From Ruminococcaceae bacterium UBA1691 (GTDB lineage Bacteria; Bacillota; Clostridia; Oscillospirales; Acutalibacteraceae), in contig DCJV01000058.1 of the NCBI GenBank assembly GCA_002320555.1, positions 1 to 11,354 on the forward strand: a stretch of DNA of 11,354 nucleotides, written 5' to 3'. This document shows, one piece after another, positions 1 through 6,414 of this stretch (the stretch's first letter is position 1; each line of letters starts with the position of its first letter). The notes under the pieces were generated by a model that saw nothing but the letters and a program-made list of their open reading frames with translations, ran no database searches and was not told where the DNA came from. The position numbers and the translations under genes are program-made.

Positions 1-1416
1 CCGCACTTCAGCTTTGACGCTGTCTGCTGCGCTGACCCAATGGAGGGTTCCCTTGACCTTGCGCCCATCGGGGGAATTGCCGCCCTTGCTATCCGGATCG
101 TAGGTGCAGTGCAGACAGGTAACGCGACCGTCGTCATCTGTTTCGTAGCCAGTGCAGGTGACGAAATACGCGCTCTTCAAACGGACTTCATTGCCGGGAA
201 AGAGGCGAAAATATTTTTTGACCGGCTCTGCCATGAAGTCGTCCTGCTCCACATAGAGCTCGCGGGAGAAGGTTACCTTACGGGTGCCGAGCTCCGGCCT
301 GTCGGGATTATTCTCCACTTCGATCGTTTCCGTCTGCCCTTCCGGGTAATTGTCGATGATGACCTTCAGCGGGCGGAGAACCGCCATTGCGCGCGGCGCA
401 TCCGCATTGAGCCGGTCACGCACACAGGACTCGAGCAGGCCGTAATCCACGACGCTGTAAGCTTTGGAGACGCCGATGCGTTCACAGAAATCGCGGATGG
501 CGGCAGCGGGATAGCCGCGACGGCGCATGCCGCTCAACGTAGCCATACGGGGGTCATTCCAGCCGCTGACGAGGCCGTCTTTTACGAGCGCAAGGCACTT
601 GCGCTTGCTGGTGACGCAGTAATTGAGATTGAGCCTTGCAAATTCGATCTGGCGCGGCGGATGCTCGAAGCCCAGCTCCTGCAAGAACCAATTGTAAAGC
701 GGGCGGTGGTTTTCAAATTCAAGAGAGCATAGGGAATGCGTGACGCCCTCCTTTGCATCGGAGAGCGGATGCGCAAAATCGTACATCGGATAGACACACC
801 ACTTGTCGCCCGTGCGGTGATGGGAGACGTGCGCAATGCGGTAGATGACCGGATCGCGCATATTGAGATTCGGAGAGCCCATATCGATTTTTGCCCGCAG
901 GACGCGCGCGCCGTTTTGGAATTCACCGGCAGTCATGCGGCGAAACAGGTCAAGATTTTCCTCCACCGAGCGATTGCGGTAGGGGCTCTCTTTGCCCGGC
1001 TCAGTGAGCGTGCCGCGGTATGCGCGAATTTCATCTGCCGTCAGGTCGTCCACATAGGCCTTGCCCAGTTCGATCAGGCGCACGGCACATTCATAGATAA
1101 AATCGAAATAGTCGGAGGCATAGTAGAGGTGATCCCACTGAAAGCCGAGCCACTTGATATCCTCCAGAATCGCATCGACATACTCCGTATCCTCTTTTAT
1201 GGGGTTGGTATCGTCGAGGCGGAGATTGCATTTGCCGCCGTATTTCATAGCGGTGGTGAAATTGATGCAGATCGCCTTGGCATGGCCGATGTGCAGATAG
1301 CCGTTCGGCTCCGGGGGGAAGCGCGTCTGCACATGGTCGTAGACGCCGTCCTTTAAATCCCCGTCAATGAAATCATGGATAAAGTTTGAGCCGGATTCCA
1401 TTTTGTTTTCTTCCAT
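1..1416 (-). CDS. glnS: Glutaminyl-tRNA synthetase (GlnRS), 3' end outside window
   Basis: Charges tRNA-Gln with glutamine in the cytoplasm using ATP. My translation of the minus strand from the ATG at 1416 is open for all 472 codons to the window edge. It begins MEENKMESGSNFIHDFI. The class I signature PPEPNGYLHIGHAKA lies at about residues 35-49 (HIGH at 42-45), and the KMSKS-type loop is VTSKRKC at about 268-274. RLDDTNP near 66-72 and the block LNMRDPVIYRIAHVSHHRTG near 184-203 are typical of GlnRS rather than GluRS. The part after about residue 340 is the beta-barrel anticodon-binding region. Bacterial GlnRS is about 550 residues, so the C-terminus is missing here; some clostridial versions carry a YqeY-like tail, which cannot be judged. 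An SD GGAGG (1430-1426) inside the end of gltX, 9 bases upstream, supports this start. It lies 4 bases after the gltX stop, so the two are probably cotranscribed and perhaps translationally coupled. Confidence 0.96.
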   Translation of the reverse strand, partial: MEENKMESGSNFIHDFIDGDLKDGVYDHVQTRFPPEPNGYLHIGHAKAICINFTTAMKYGGKCNLRLDDTNPIKEDTEYVDAILEDIKWLGFQWDHLYYASDYFDFIYECAVRLIELGKAYVDDLTADEIRAYRGTLTEPGKESPYRNRSVEENLDLFRRMTAGEFQNGARVLRAKIDMGSPNLNMRDPVIYRIAHVSHHRTGDKWCVYPMYDFAHPLSDAKEGVTHSLCSLEFENHRPLYNWFLQELGFEHPPRQIEFARLNLNYCVTSKRKCLALVKDGLVSGWNDPRMATLSGMRRRGYPAAAIRDFCERIGVSKAYSVVDYGLLESCVRDRLNADAPRAMAVLRPLKVIIDNYPEGQTETIEVENNPDRPELGTRKVTFSRELYVEQDDFMAEPVKKYFRLFPGNEVRLKSAYFVTCTGYETDDDGRVTCLHCTYDPDSKGGNSPDGRKVKGTLHWVSAADSVKAEVR

Positions 1417-1420
1417 TGCG

Positions 1421-3082
1421 TTAAGCCTCCTCGTAAAATTTGAGCGCCGCGCGCATACGGGAAATGACCTTTTCCTCACCCAGAAGCTGCATGATGGCAT
1501 GCAGGTCGGGCGTGTTGCGCCGCGAGGAAACCGCGATGCGAATCACGGTGGATACGTCTCCCACATGCCCTTTAAAGGCCTGCGGGTCTTTTTTGTATTC
1601 CTTGACATTCGGCGTATAGCCAAGCGGCGCGCAAAGCTCCTTGATCCGGGCAAACCAAGCATCCTTGCCGTCTGTATGGTCGTAAACATTCAGATACGCC
1701 CTGAGGATCTCTGCGGCCGCAGCGGGCGTCAGATTGTCCGGGAGTGTGTAGTCCGGCGTGTAGAGCGCATCGTAAAAATAAGTGACGAAATCCCTGACCT
1801 CCGACCATTTGGCGATATCCTTGCGTGGCTTTGCAGTGCCGCGGTCAATGCGGAAGATGCCCTTTGCAAAGGCCTCGTTCGCCGTGAGTAGCCGGTAAAG
1901 CACCTCGTCATATTGCTGTGCCCATGCGGTGGCAGCTTGATACACCTCGTCCGCCGTCATCAGGGAGATAACGTTTTTGCTCACGTCGTTTAACTTTTGC
2001 AGGTCAAACAGCGCGCCGGAGGCGCTCATCTTTTTCAGGTTAAAGGGAAAATCGGATTGCGGCGCATCCTTGTTCGCCCTGCGCCAGTCCTCAAAATTGG
2101 AATTGGCGAGCGTGAGCAGGTATTCGATCACGCTTTCCTTCGGGTAGCCCTGCTCGATATAGTAGCTAACGGCGGCCTCCGGATCCTTGCGCTTACTGAG
2201 CTTGCGTTTGCCGCCGTTTTCCTCCTTCATGATGGGCGCAATATGCGCGTATTTGACGGGTTTGAAGCCACAGCATTTGAATAGCTGGAGATGCACCGGC
2301 ACGGAAGCGATCCATTCATCCCCGCGCACAACATGGGTGGTGCGCATGAGATGATCGTCCACCGCATGGGCGAAGTGGTAGGTAGGGATGCCGTCTGTTT
2401 TCAGCAGGACGATGTCCTGCGTGTTTTCCGGCATTTCGATCTTGCCCTTGACCAGATCGTCGAAGGTGATGCGGCGGCTTTCGTCGCCCGGGGAGCGAAG
2501 GCGTAGCGTGTAAGGCCTGCCGGCCTCCACCGCTTGGCTTTGTGCTTCAAAGGTGAGATTACGGCAGGCTGCCCATTTGCCGTAATAGCCTTTATTGACA
2601 GACTGCGCCTCCTGCCTTTCGCGTAGGGCGGTTAAATCCGCCTCTGTGCAGAAGCAGGGATAGGCAAGGCCCTTGCGCACGAGCTCCTTAGCGAAGCACT
2701 GATAAATTTCCCGGCGTTTGCTCTGCTGATAAGGGCCGTATGCGCCGTTTTCCACATCGAAGCCGGTAATCCCCTCGTCCGGCGTGATGCCGAAGGCACT
2801 CAGCCCTTTGACGATTTCTGTTACGCCGTCGGTGATTTCACGTTTTTTATCCGTATCCTCGATGCGCAGGAAAAAAACGCCGCCGGTAGCCTTGGCGGTG
2901 AGGCGGGCGGTCATGGCCGCAAACAGGCCGCCAATATGGAGAAAACCTGTGGGGCTCGGCGCAAAGCGTGTAACGCGCGCACCGTCCGGCAGATTGCGGG
3001 CGGGATAGCGCTCCTCATATTGCTGTGGTGTTAGAGTAATGTCGGGGAAAAGCAGCTCGGCGAGCTTTTCGTTGTCAGTCAA
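1421..3082 (-). CDS. gltX: Glutamyl-tRNA synthetase, clostridial long form, TTG start
   Basis: Ligates glutamate to tRNA-Glu in the cytoplasm. The 553-residue product has the class I signature FAPSPTGFLHIGG at 40-52, a glutamate/ATP pocket segment RIEDTDKKRE near 73-82, PCFC at 141-144 (possible zinc-site cysteines), and the KMSKS loop KLSKRKD at 294-300. The C-terminal third is the helical anticodon-binding part. Common bacterial GluRS is about 470-490 residues; this one has about 35 residues before the signature and a longer C-terminal region, as in GluRS proteins found beside glnS in Clostridia (family knowledge). The start codon is TTG: an in-frame TGA lies five codons upstream, no ATG or GTG occurs in frame before the signature, and GGAGG (3094-3090) is 7 bases upstream. 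It is the first gene of a gltX-glnS unit behind a promoter and structured leader. Confidence 0.96.
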   Translation of the reverse strand: MTDNEKLAELLFPDITLTPQQYEERYPARNLPDGARVTRFAPSPTGFLHIGGLFAAMTARLTAKATGGVFFLRIEDTDKKREITDGVTEIVKGLSAFGITPDEGITGFDVENGAYGPYQQSKRREIYQCFAKELVRKGLAYPCFCTEADLTALRERQEAQSVNKGYYGKWAACRNLTFEAQSQAVEAGRPYTLRLRSPGDESRRITFDDLVKGKIEMPENTQDIVLLKTDGIPTYHFAHAVDDHLMRTTHVVRGDEWIASVPVHLQLFKCCGFKPVKYAHIAPIMKEENGGKRKLSKRKDPEAAVSYYIEQGYPKESVIEYLLTLANSNFEDWRRANKDAPQSDFPFNLKKMSASGALFDLQKLNDVSKNVISLMTADEVYQAATAWAQQYDEVLYRLLTANEAFAKGIFRIDRGTAKPRKDIAKWSEVRDFVTYFYDALYTPDYTLPDNLTPAAAAEILRAYLNVYDHTDGKDAWFARIKELCAPLGYTPNVKEYKKDPQAFKGHVGDVSTVIRIAVSSRRNTPDLHAIMQLLGEEKVISRMRAALKFYEEA

Positions 3083-3208
3083 AGCGGTTCCTCCTCATCA
3101 AAAGCCGTCTGTATCAATCAGGCAGAGTGGTATGGTATCCTTTTATTGTTGGGAAAATGAAGCTTTGGTCGGTTCGGTGGAGCCGAATTCCGGGCCTTCT
3201 TTTTGGCA

Positions 3209-3268
3209 GGAAAGCATAACGCTTTCCGTAGGACACATTGTTTCATCAATGGAGACAATATATCCTAC
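3209..3268 (-). promoter_or_regulatory. Structured 5' leader of gltX: two adjacent hairpins
   Basis: Read on the minus strand, GTAGGATATATTGT (3268-3255) pairs with ACAATGTGTCCTAC (3241-3228) as a 14-bp helix with two G-U pairs and a 13-nt loop. With no gap, GGAAAGC (3227-3221) then pairs with GCTTTCC (3215-3209) around a 5-nt loop. A weaker 5-bp hairpin (TTCGG/CCGAA, 3187-3173) follows. The first helix begins at or slightly before the predicted transcription start. No U-run follows either hairpin, so they are not terminators. The wobble pairs favour an RNA structure over a DNA operator. I do not recognise a known riboswitch, and the T-box consensus is absent. Confidence 0.5.
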
Positions 3269-3270
3269 TT

Positions 3271-3299
3271 ATTATCGCAGAAAAAGGAAGAAGTATCAA
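3271..3299 (-). promoter_or_regulatory. Sigma-A-type promoter for gltX-glnS
   Basis: The minus strand reads TTGATA (3299-3294), 17 bases, then GATAAT (3276-3271): 5 of 6 matches to each consensus hexamer with ideal spacing. The predicted start is near 3264, giving a leader of about 180 nt before gltX. The terminator of the upstream amidohydrolase gene lies just before it, so gltX-glnS is probably an independent transcription unit. Confidence 0.7.
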
Positions 3300-3340
3300 T
3301 ATTTTTGCATGATTTTTTCCCCATGAAATCTTCTGTTGGG

Positions 3341-3373
3341 AAAGAAAAATCCCGCACGGCTCGCCGCGCGGGA
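3341..3373 (-). terminator. Rho-independent terminator of the typA-amidohydrolase unit
   Basis: On the minus strand TCCCGC, a mismatch, CGG, loop CGAG, CCG and GCGGGA form a GC-rich stem (3373-3350). The U-rich tail TTTTTCTTT (3349-3341) follows directly. It begins 5 bases beyond the amidohydrolase stop codon and separates that unit from the gltX promoter. Confidence 0.85.
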
Positions 3374-3378
3374 CCGGA

Positions 3379-4185
3379 TCATTGCAGCTGCAGCAGGCGG
3401 CAGGCATTGCCGCCGAGGATTGCGTCTGTCTCCTCCTGAGACAGGCCGAGGCTTTTGACGAAGCGGATTTCATTGCCTGTATCGCTCCACGGCATATCGC
3501 TGCCCAGCAGGACCCGGTTTGCGCCGTGTGCACGGATGATCTCTCTTGCCCAGTCCGGCGGCATGCGGGAGAAGGAAAAGGCAGTGTCAAAATAGAGCGG
3601 TTTCCCCACGAGAAATTTCAATACATCCTGCCAGCACAGATATCCGCCCATATGCGCAGCGACGACCGGCGCGCTCCCAAAGGCAGGCAGGATATGGGCA
3701 AGGCGCTCCGGTGTGCAGTGCACCGGGTCTGGATAGCCGATATCAACACCCGCGTGAAAGACGGTAATCAGCCCCAGAGAGGCGATCTTTTCATAGATCG
3801 GAAGCATTCTATCCTCATCGACGAAAAAATGCTGGTAATCCGGATGCAGTTTTACGCCCTTCAGGCCCGCCGCGTAGATGCGCTCGAGTTCGTCAAGCGC
3901 GCCCGGGCTCTCCGGATGGATGCTGCCGAAGGCGTAAAGATTGGGAAAGCGGTTGTTTGTATCAATGGCGAAATGGTTGACGCTCTCCTGCTGGCGCGGG
4001 TTGGTGGCAATATTGAGCACCACAGCGCCGCCCGCCCCTCCCGCTAGGGCGTGCTCCAGAAGGCTGTCCGCCGTGCCGGCGTGAAAGGGGATGGCGTCGC
4101 CAGAGCAGTGCGACAGATTAGAAAGCGCCTTTGCGGCGATTTTTTCAGGAAAGCAATGGGTATGAAAATCGATGATACGGCTCAT
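3379..4185 (-). CDS. Amidohydrolase-superfamily metal-dependent hydrolase (Amidohydro_2/COG2159 type)
   Basis: A 268-residue predicted cytoplasmic TIM-barrel hydrolase. The metal-ligand pattern of the superfamily is visible: HxH at H8 and H10 (DFHTHCFPE), H144 in VFHAG, H178 in AAHMGG, and the late-strand aspartate D230 in LLGSDMPWS. KLHP at 112-115 lies where related proteins have a conserved strand-4 motif. The order and the final GSDMPWS fit the Amidohydro_2 group, which includes decarboxylases such as ACMSD as well as hydrolases. The substrate and even the reaction type cannot be named from sequence. GGAAG (4199-4195) lies 9 bases upstream of the ATG. It starts 33 bases after the typA stop with no terminator between, so it is probably cotranscribed with typA, although no functional link is known to me. 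Confidence 0.9.
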   Translation of the reverse strand: MSRIIDFHTHCFPEKIAAKALSNLSHCSGDAIPFHAGTADSLLEHALAGGAGGAVVLNIATNPRQQESVNHFAIDTNNRFPNLYAFGSIHPESPGALDELERIYAAGLKGVKLHPDYQHFFVDEDRMLPIYEKIASLGLITVFHAGVDIGYPDPVHCTPERLAHILPAFGSAPVVAAHMGGYLCWQDVLKFLVGKPLYFDTAFSFSRMPPDWAREIIRAHGANRVLLGSDMPWSDTGNEIRFVKSLGLSQEETDAILGGNACRLLQLQ

Positions 4186-4218
4186 AGATGCGTGCTTCCT
4201 TTGCGTATGGAGTCGGGA

Positions 4219-6069
4219 TCAGCGCTTGCCGAACTGCTTTTTCATGCGCAGATCCTTGGCGAGGATGGTCTTGCGCAGCCTGAGCGAGGTGGGCGTTACC
4301 TCAAGCAGCTCGTCGTCCTTAATGAATTCCATGCACTGCTCAAGGCTCATCGTCGTCGGCGGGACGAGCCTGAGCGCATCGTCCGAGCCGGCGGCGCGGG
4401 TGTTGGTCATCTGCTTTTTCTTGCAGACGTTGCAGACGATATCCTCATTCTTGGCGCATTCTCCCACGATCATGCCCTCATACACCGGCACGCCCGGGCC
4501 GACGAACAGCCTGCCGCGCTCTTGTGTGTTGAACAGGCCATATCCTGTGGTTTCGCCTGCCTCGTGCACGACGATGGAGCCGCGCTCGCGCGTCTGTATT
4601 TCGCCCTTATAGGGCTCGTAGCCGGCAAAGACCTGGTTCATGATGCCGTTGCCGTTGGTATCGGTCATGAATTCCGAGCGGTAGCCGATCAGGCCGCGCG
4701 CCGGGATCTTGAATTCAAGATGGGTAGAGCCGCCGTCGCGCGTGCCCATGTTTTCCAGCTCGCCCTTGCGGGAGCCGATTTTCTCCATGACCGGGCCGAC
4801 ATACTGCTCCGGGACCTCGACGATGAGCAGCTCCATCGGCTCGAGCTTTTTGCCATTCTCTTCTTTTAAGATAACCTTCGGGCGGGATACCTGAAACTCA
4901 TAGCCCTGGCGGCGCATCGTTTCAATCAGGATGGACAGATGCAGCTCGCCGCGGCCGGAGACCTTGAAGCAATCGGTCGTCTCCGTCTCCTCGACGCGCA
5001 TGCTGACATTGGTTTCGACCTCCTTGAAGAGGCGGTCACGGATATTTCGCGAGGTGACAAATTTTCCCTCTTTGCCAGCGAACGGGCTGTTGTTGACCAT
5101 GAAATTCATGGAGATGGTGGGCTCGTCGATCTTGACGAAGGGCAGAGGCTCGATATGCTCCGGATCACAGGCCGTCTCGCCGATATTCAAGTCTGTGATG
5201 CCCGATACGGCGATCAGATCACCGAGAGAAGCTTCCGGGACTTCGATACGGCGCAATCCCTCAAACTGATACAGGCGGGAAACCTTCACGTTTTCCACCG
5301 TGCCATCCGTTTTGCATAGCGCGACTTGCTGGCCGTGATGCACCGTGCCGCGCTCCACGCGCCCGATGCCAATGCGGCCGACATAGTCGTCGTAATCGAG
5401 TGAGGAGAACCGGATCTGGAGCGGCCCGTTTAGATCGCCCTGCGGCGGCTCAATATTTTCGAGGATCGAATCGAGCAGCGGGCGCATATCTCCTTCGCGC
5501 GCATCCGGAGAGAGGGAGGAATAGCCGTCCTTCGCGGAGGCGTACACGACCGGGAATTCCAACTGGTCGTCGTCCGCGCCGAGCTCAATGAAGAGATCGA
5601 GCACTTCGTCGACAACCTCAAGCGGACGCGCGCCGGGGCGGTCAACCTTATTGACGACGACGATTGCCTTCTTGTGCAGGTTCAGCGCCTTTTTAAGCAC
5701 AAACCGCGTCTGCGGCATGCAGCCCTCAAAGGCGTCGACGAGCAGCAGCACGCCGTCGACCATCATCATGATACGCTCGACCTCTCCGCCGAAGTCAGCA
5801 TGGCCGGGTGTGTCCACAATATTGATTTTGGTGCCCTGATAATGCACGGATGTGTTTTTTGACAGGATCGTAATGCCCCGCTCGCGCTCTAGATCGTTAG
5901 AGTCCATCACGCGCTCCTGCACCTGCTCGTTTTGCCGGAAGATGCCGCTCTGACGAAGCATCTGATCGACCAGGGTCGTTTTGCCGTGGTCAACGTGGGC
6001 GATAATCGCTACATTACGGACGTCGTTTCTCTGATCCAAATCTTTCACCTTCAACATTTTTGCAGTCAT
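4219..6069 (-). CDS. typA: Ribosome-associated translational GTPase TypA/BipA
   Basis: An EF-G-like GTPase that binds ribosomes and supports ribosome assembly and growth under cold and other stress (family knowledge). The 616-residue length fits the family (about 600-615). GTPase motifs are intact: G1 AHVDHGKT at 24-31, G2 RGIT near 64-67, G3 DTPGH at 86-90, G4 NKVD at 140-143 and G5 SAK at 178-180. The beta-barrel, EF-G-like domains and the TypA-specific C-terminal domain follow, including a segment around GLIGYRSEFMTDTNG. The start is uncertain. The ATG at 6069 has no good SD, whereas a TTG at 6039 (residue 11) has AAGGTG six bases upstream and would give MDQRNDVRNVAIIAHVDHG, nearer to typical TypA N-termini. 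It is the first gene of the minus-strand unit with the amidohydrolase gene. Confidence 0.97.
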   Translation of the reverse strand: MTAKMLKVKDLDQRNDVRNVAIIAHVDHGKTTLVDQMLRQSGIFRQNEQVQERVMDSNDLERERGITILSKNTSVHYQGTKINIVDTPGHADFGGEVERIMMMVDGVLLLVDAFEGCMPQTRFVLKKALNLHKKAIVVVNKVDRPGARPLEVVDEVLDLFIELGADDDQLEFPVVYASAKDGYSSLSPDAREGDMRPLLDSILENIEPPQGDLNGPLQIRFSSLDYDDYVGRIGIGRVERGTVHHGQQVALCKTDGTVENVKVSRLYQFEGLRRIEVPEASLGDLIAVSGITDLNIGETACDPEHIEPLPFVKIDEPTISMNFMVNNSPFAGKEGKFVTSRNIRDRLFKEVETNVSMRVEETETTDCFKVSGRGELHLSILIETMRRQGYEFQVSRPKVILKEENGKKLEPMELLIVEVPEQYVGPVMEKIGSRKGELENMGTRDGGSTHLEFKIPARGLIGYRSEFMTDTNGNGIMNQVFAGYEPYKGEIQTRERGSIVVHEAGETTGYGLFNTQERGRLFVGPGVPVYEGMIVGECAKNEDIVCNVCKKKQMTNTRAAGSDDALRLVPPTTMSLEQCMEFIKDDELLEVTPTSLRLRKTILAKDLRMKKQFGKR

Positions 6070-6160
6070 ATCGAAATCTTCAATTTTATAGAGAGAGCTT
6101 GAAGGACAAATCTTTCAAACGATAGGTTTGCCCATAAAGCCCAAAAACCCAGTTTTCTTT

Positions 6161-6189
6161 ATTCTATCACTTCACAAAGAGCCCCGCAA
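6161..6189 (-). promoter_or_regulatory. Possible proximal typA promoter
   Basis: The minus strand has TTGCGG (6189-6184), a 17-base spacer, and TAGAAT (6166-6161). The -10 matches 5 of 6 and the -35 only 3 of 6. It would start transcription near 6154, about 85 bases before the annotated typA ATG. It is weaker than the distal candidate at 6317-6345. Confidence 0.35.
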
Positions 6190-6295
6190 CGGGAAAGACG
6201 CAGAACATCATAGAAATCATGGAGAAAAATTGGTCATTGTGTCAGGATGCCCAAAAAGGGGCGAGGAAAAGCCAAAAAACCGAGCCAGACCCGCA
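6190..6295. other. Middle of the typA-alr intergenic region, no gene seen
   Basis: This stretch is A-rich on the plus strand, with short homopurine and homopyrimidine runs. A weak inverted repeat (GCCC/GGGC around 6249-6262) has no clear terminator tail. If the distal typA promoter is used, this becomes part of a typA leader of about 240 nt. An open frame on the plus strand (6128-6334) has no SD and no recognisable sequence, and it covers promoter elements, so I do not call it a gene. Confidence 0.5.
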
Positions 6296-6324
6296 TTGAC
6301 GATTTCGGCGCAGAATATTATAAT
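6296..6324 (+). promoter_or_regulatory. Strong sigma-A-type promoter for alr
   Basis: TTGACG (6296-6301), a 17-base spacer and TATAAT (6319-6324) match the consensus at 11 of 12 positions. The predicted start is near 6331, giving a leader of about 84 nt before alr. The -10 lies within the 10-bp palindrome TATTATAATA (6316-6325), which also creates a -10 on the opposite strand. Confidence 0.85.
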
Positions 6325-6345
6325 AAAGCGTTAATAGATTGCGAA
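6317..6345 (-). promoter_or_regulatory. Distal typA promoter sharing its -10 with the alr promoter
   Basis: The minus strand reads TTCGCA (6345-6340), 17 bases, then TATAAT (6322-6317). The -10 is perfect and the -35 matches 4 of 6. It overlaps the alr -10 base for base because the element is palindromic, and its -35 lies inside the 20-bp inverted repeat at 6338-6357. The leader to typA would be about 240 nt. Confidence 0.5.
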
Positions 6346-6357
6346 TATATTCGCAAT
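6338..6357. promoter_or_regulatory. Perfect 20-bp palindrome, probable operator
   Basis: ATTGCGAATA is followed directly by its exact reverse complement. The site begins about 7 bases after the predicted alr transcription start and covers the -35 of the opposing promoter, so a bound repressor could block both. The pattern TTGnGAA-N4-TTCnCAA resembles the Rex redox-repressor operator described in Gram-positive bacteria (TTGTGAA half-sites), with one base changed per half. The binding protein is not known. It has no T-run and is not a terminator. Confidence 0.6.
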
Positions 6358-6377
6358 TTACTCCTTAATGGAATGTA

Positions 6378-6395
6378 GGCGGAGCGGGCTCCGCC
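6378..6395 (+). promoter_or_regulatory. GC-rich hairpin beside the alr ribosome binding site
   Basis: GGCGGAG (6378-6384) and CTCCGCC (6389-6395) form a perfect 7-bp stem around a CGGG loop. It ends 3 bases before the SD AAAGGA (6399-6404). TCCTT at 6362-6366 is complementary to AAGGA at 6400-6404 and could pair with it, with this hairpin enclosed between the two arms. That would hide the SD. No U-run follows, so an effect on translation is more likely than termination. Confidence 0.5.
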
Positions 6396-6414
6396 CTGAA
6401 AGGATTTTTAATGT

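Noticed and set aside
40..1356. Long plus-strand open frames (40-732 and 736-1356) at the left edge.
   Set aside because: They lie antisense to glnS, whose minus-strand translation is continuous and carries clear GlnRS motifs. The plus-strand products have no recognisable motifs and no suitable SD.
3083..3180. A T-box riboswitch before gltX, suggested by GGAGGAACCGC near the start and AGTGGTATGG on the other strand.
   Set aside because: The first is simply the SD region and lacks the UGGN bulge context; the second is on the wrong strand. There is no specifier stem or terminator/antiterminator pair.
3039..3439. Short plus-strand frames across the gltX leader.
   Set aside because: They cover the gltX start, promoter and terminator of minus-strand units, have no SD, and overlap one another in different frames.
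4051..4869. A 272-codon plus-strand frame opposite typA and the amidohydrolase gene.
   Set aside because: Antisense to two well-supported genes, no SD or recognisable domain. It is a typical GC-rich antisense artefact.
6128..6160. A G-quadruplex in the typA leader (three GGG runs on the minus strand).
   Set aside because: Only three closely spaced GGG tracts are present, so a standard four-tract quadruplex cannot form.
6128..6334. A 68-codon plus-strand frame between typA and alr.
   Set aside because: No SD, no recognisable sequence, and it overlaps the alr promoter -35 and -10, so it is very unlikely to be translated.
6338..6357. A LexA (SOS) box in the alr leader.
   Set aside because: The Firmicutes LexA site is CGAAC-N4-GTTCG. 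The palindrome here lacks the C and G at the inner positions and has a different spacing.
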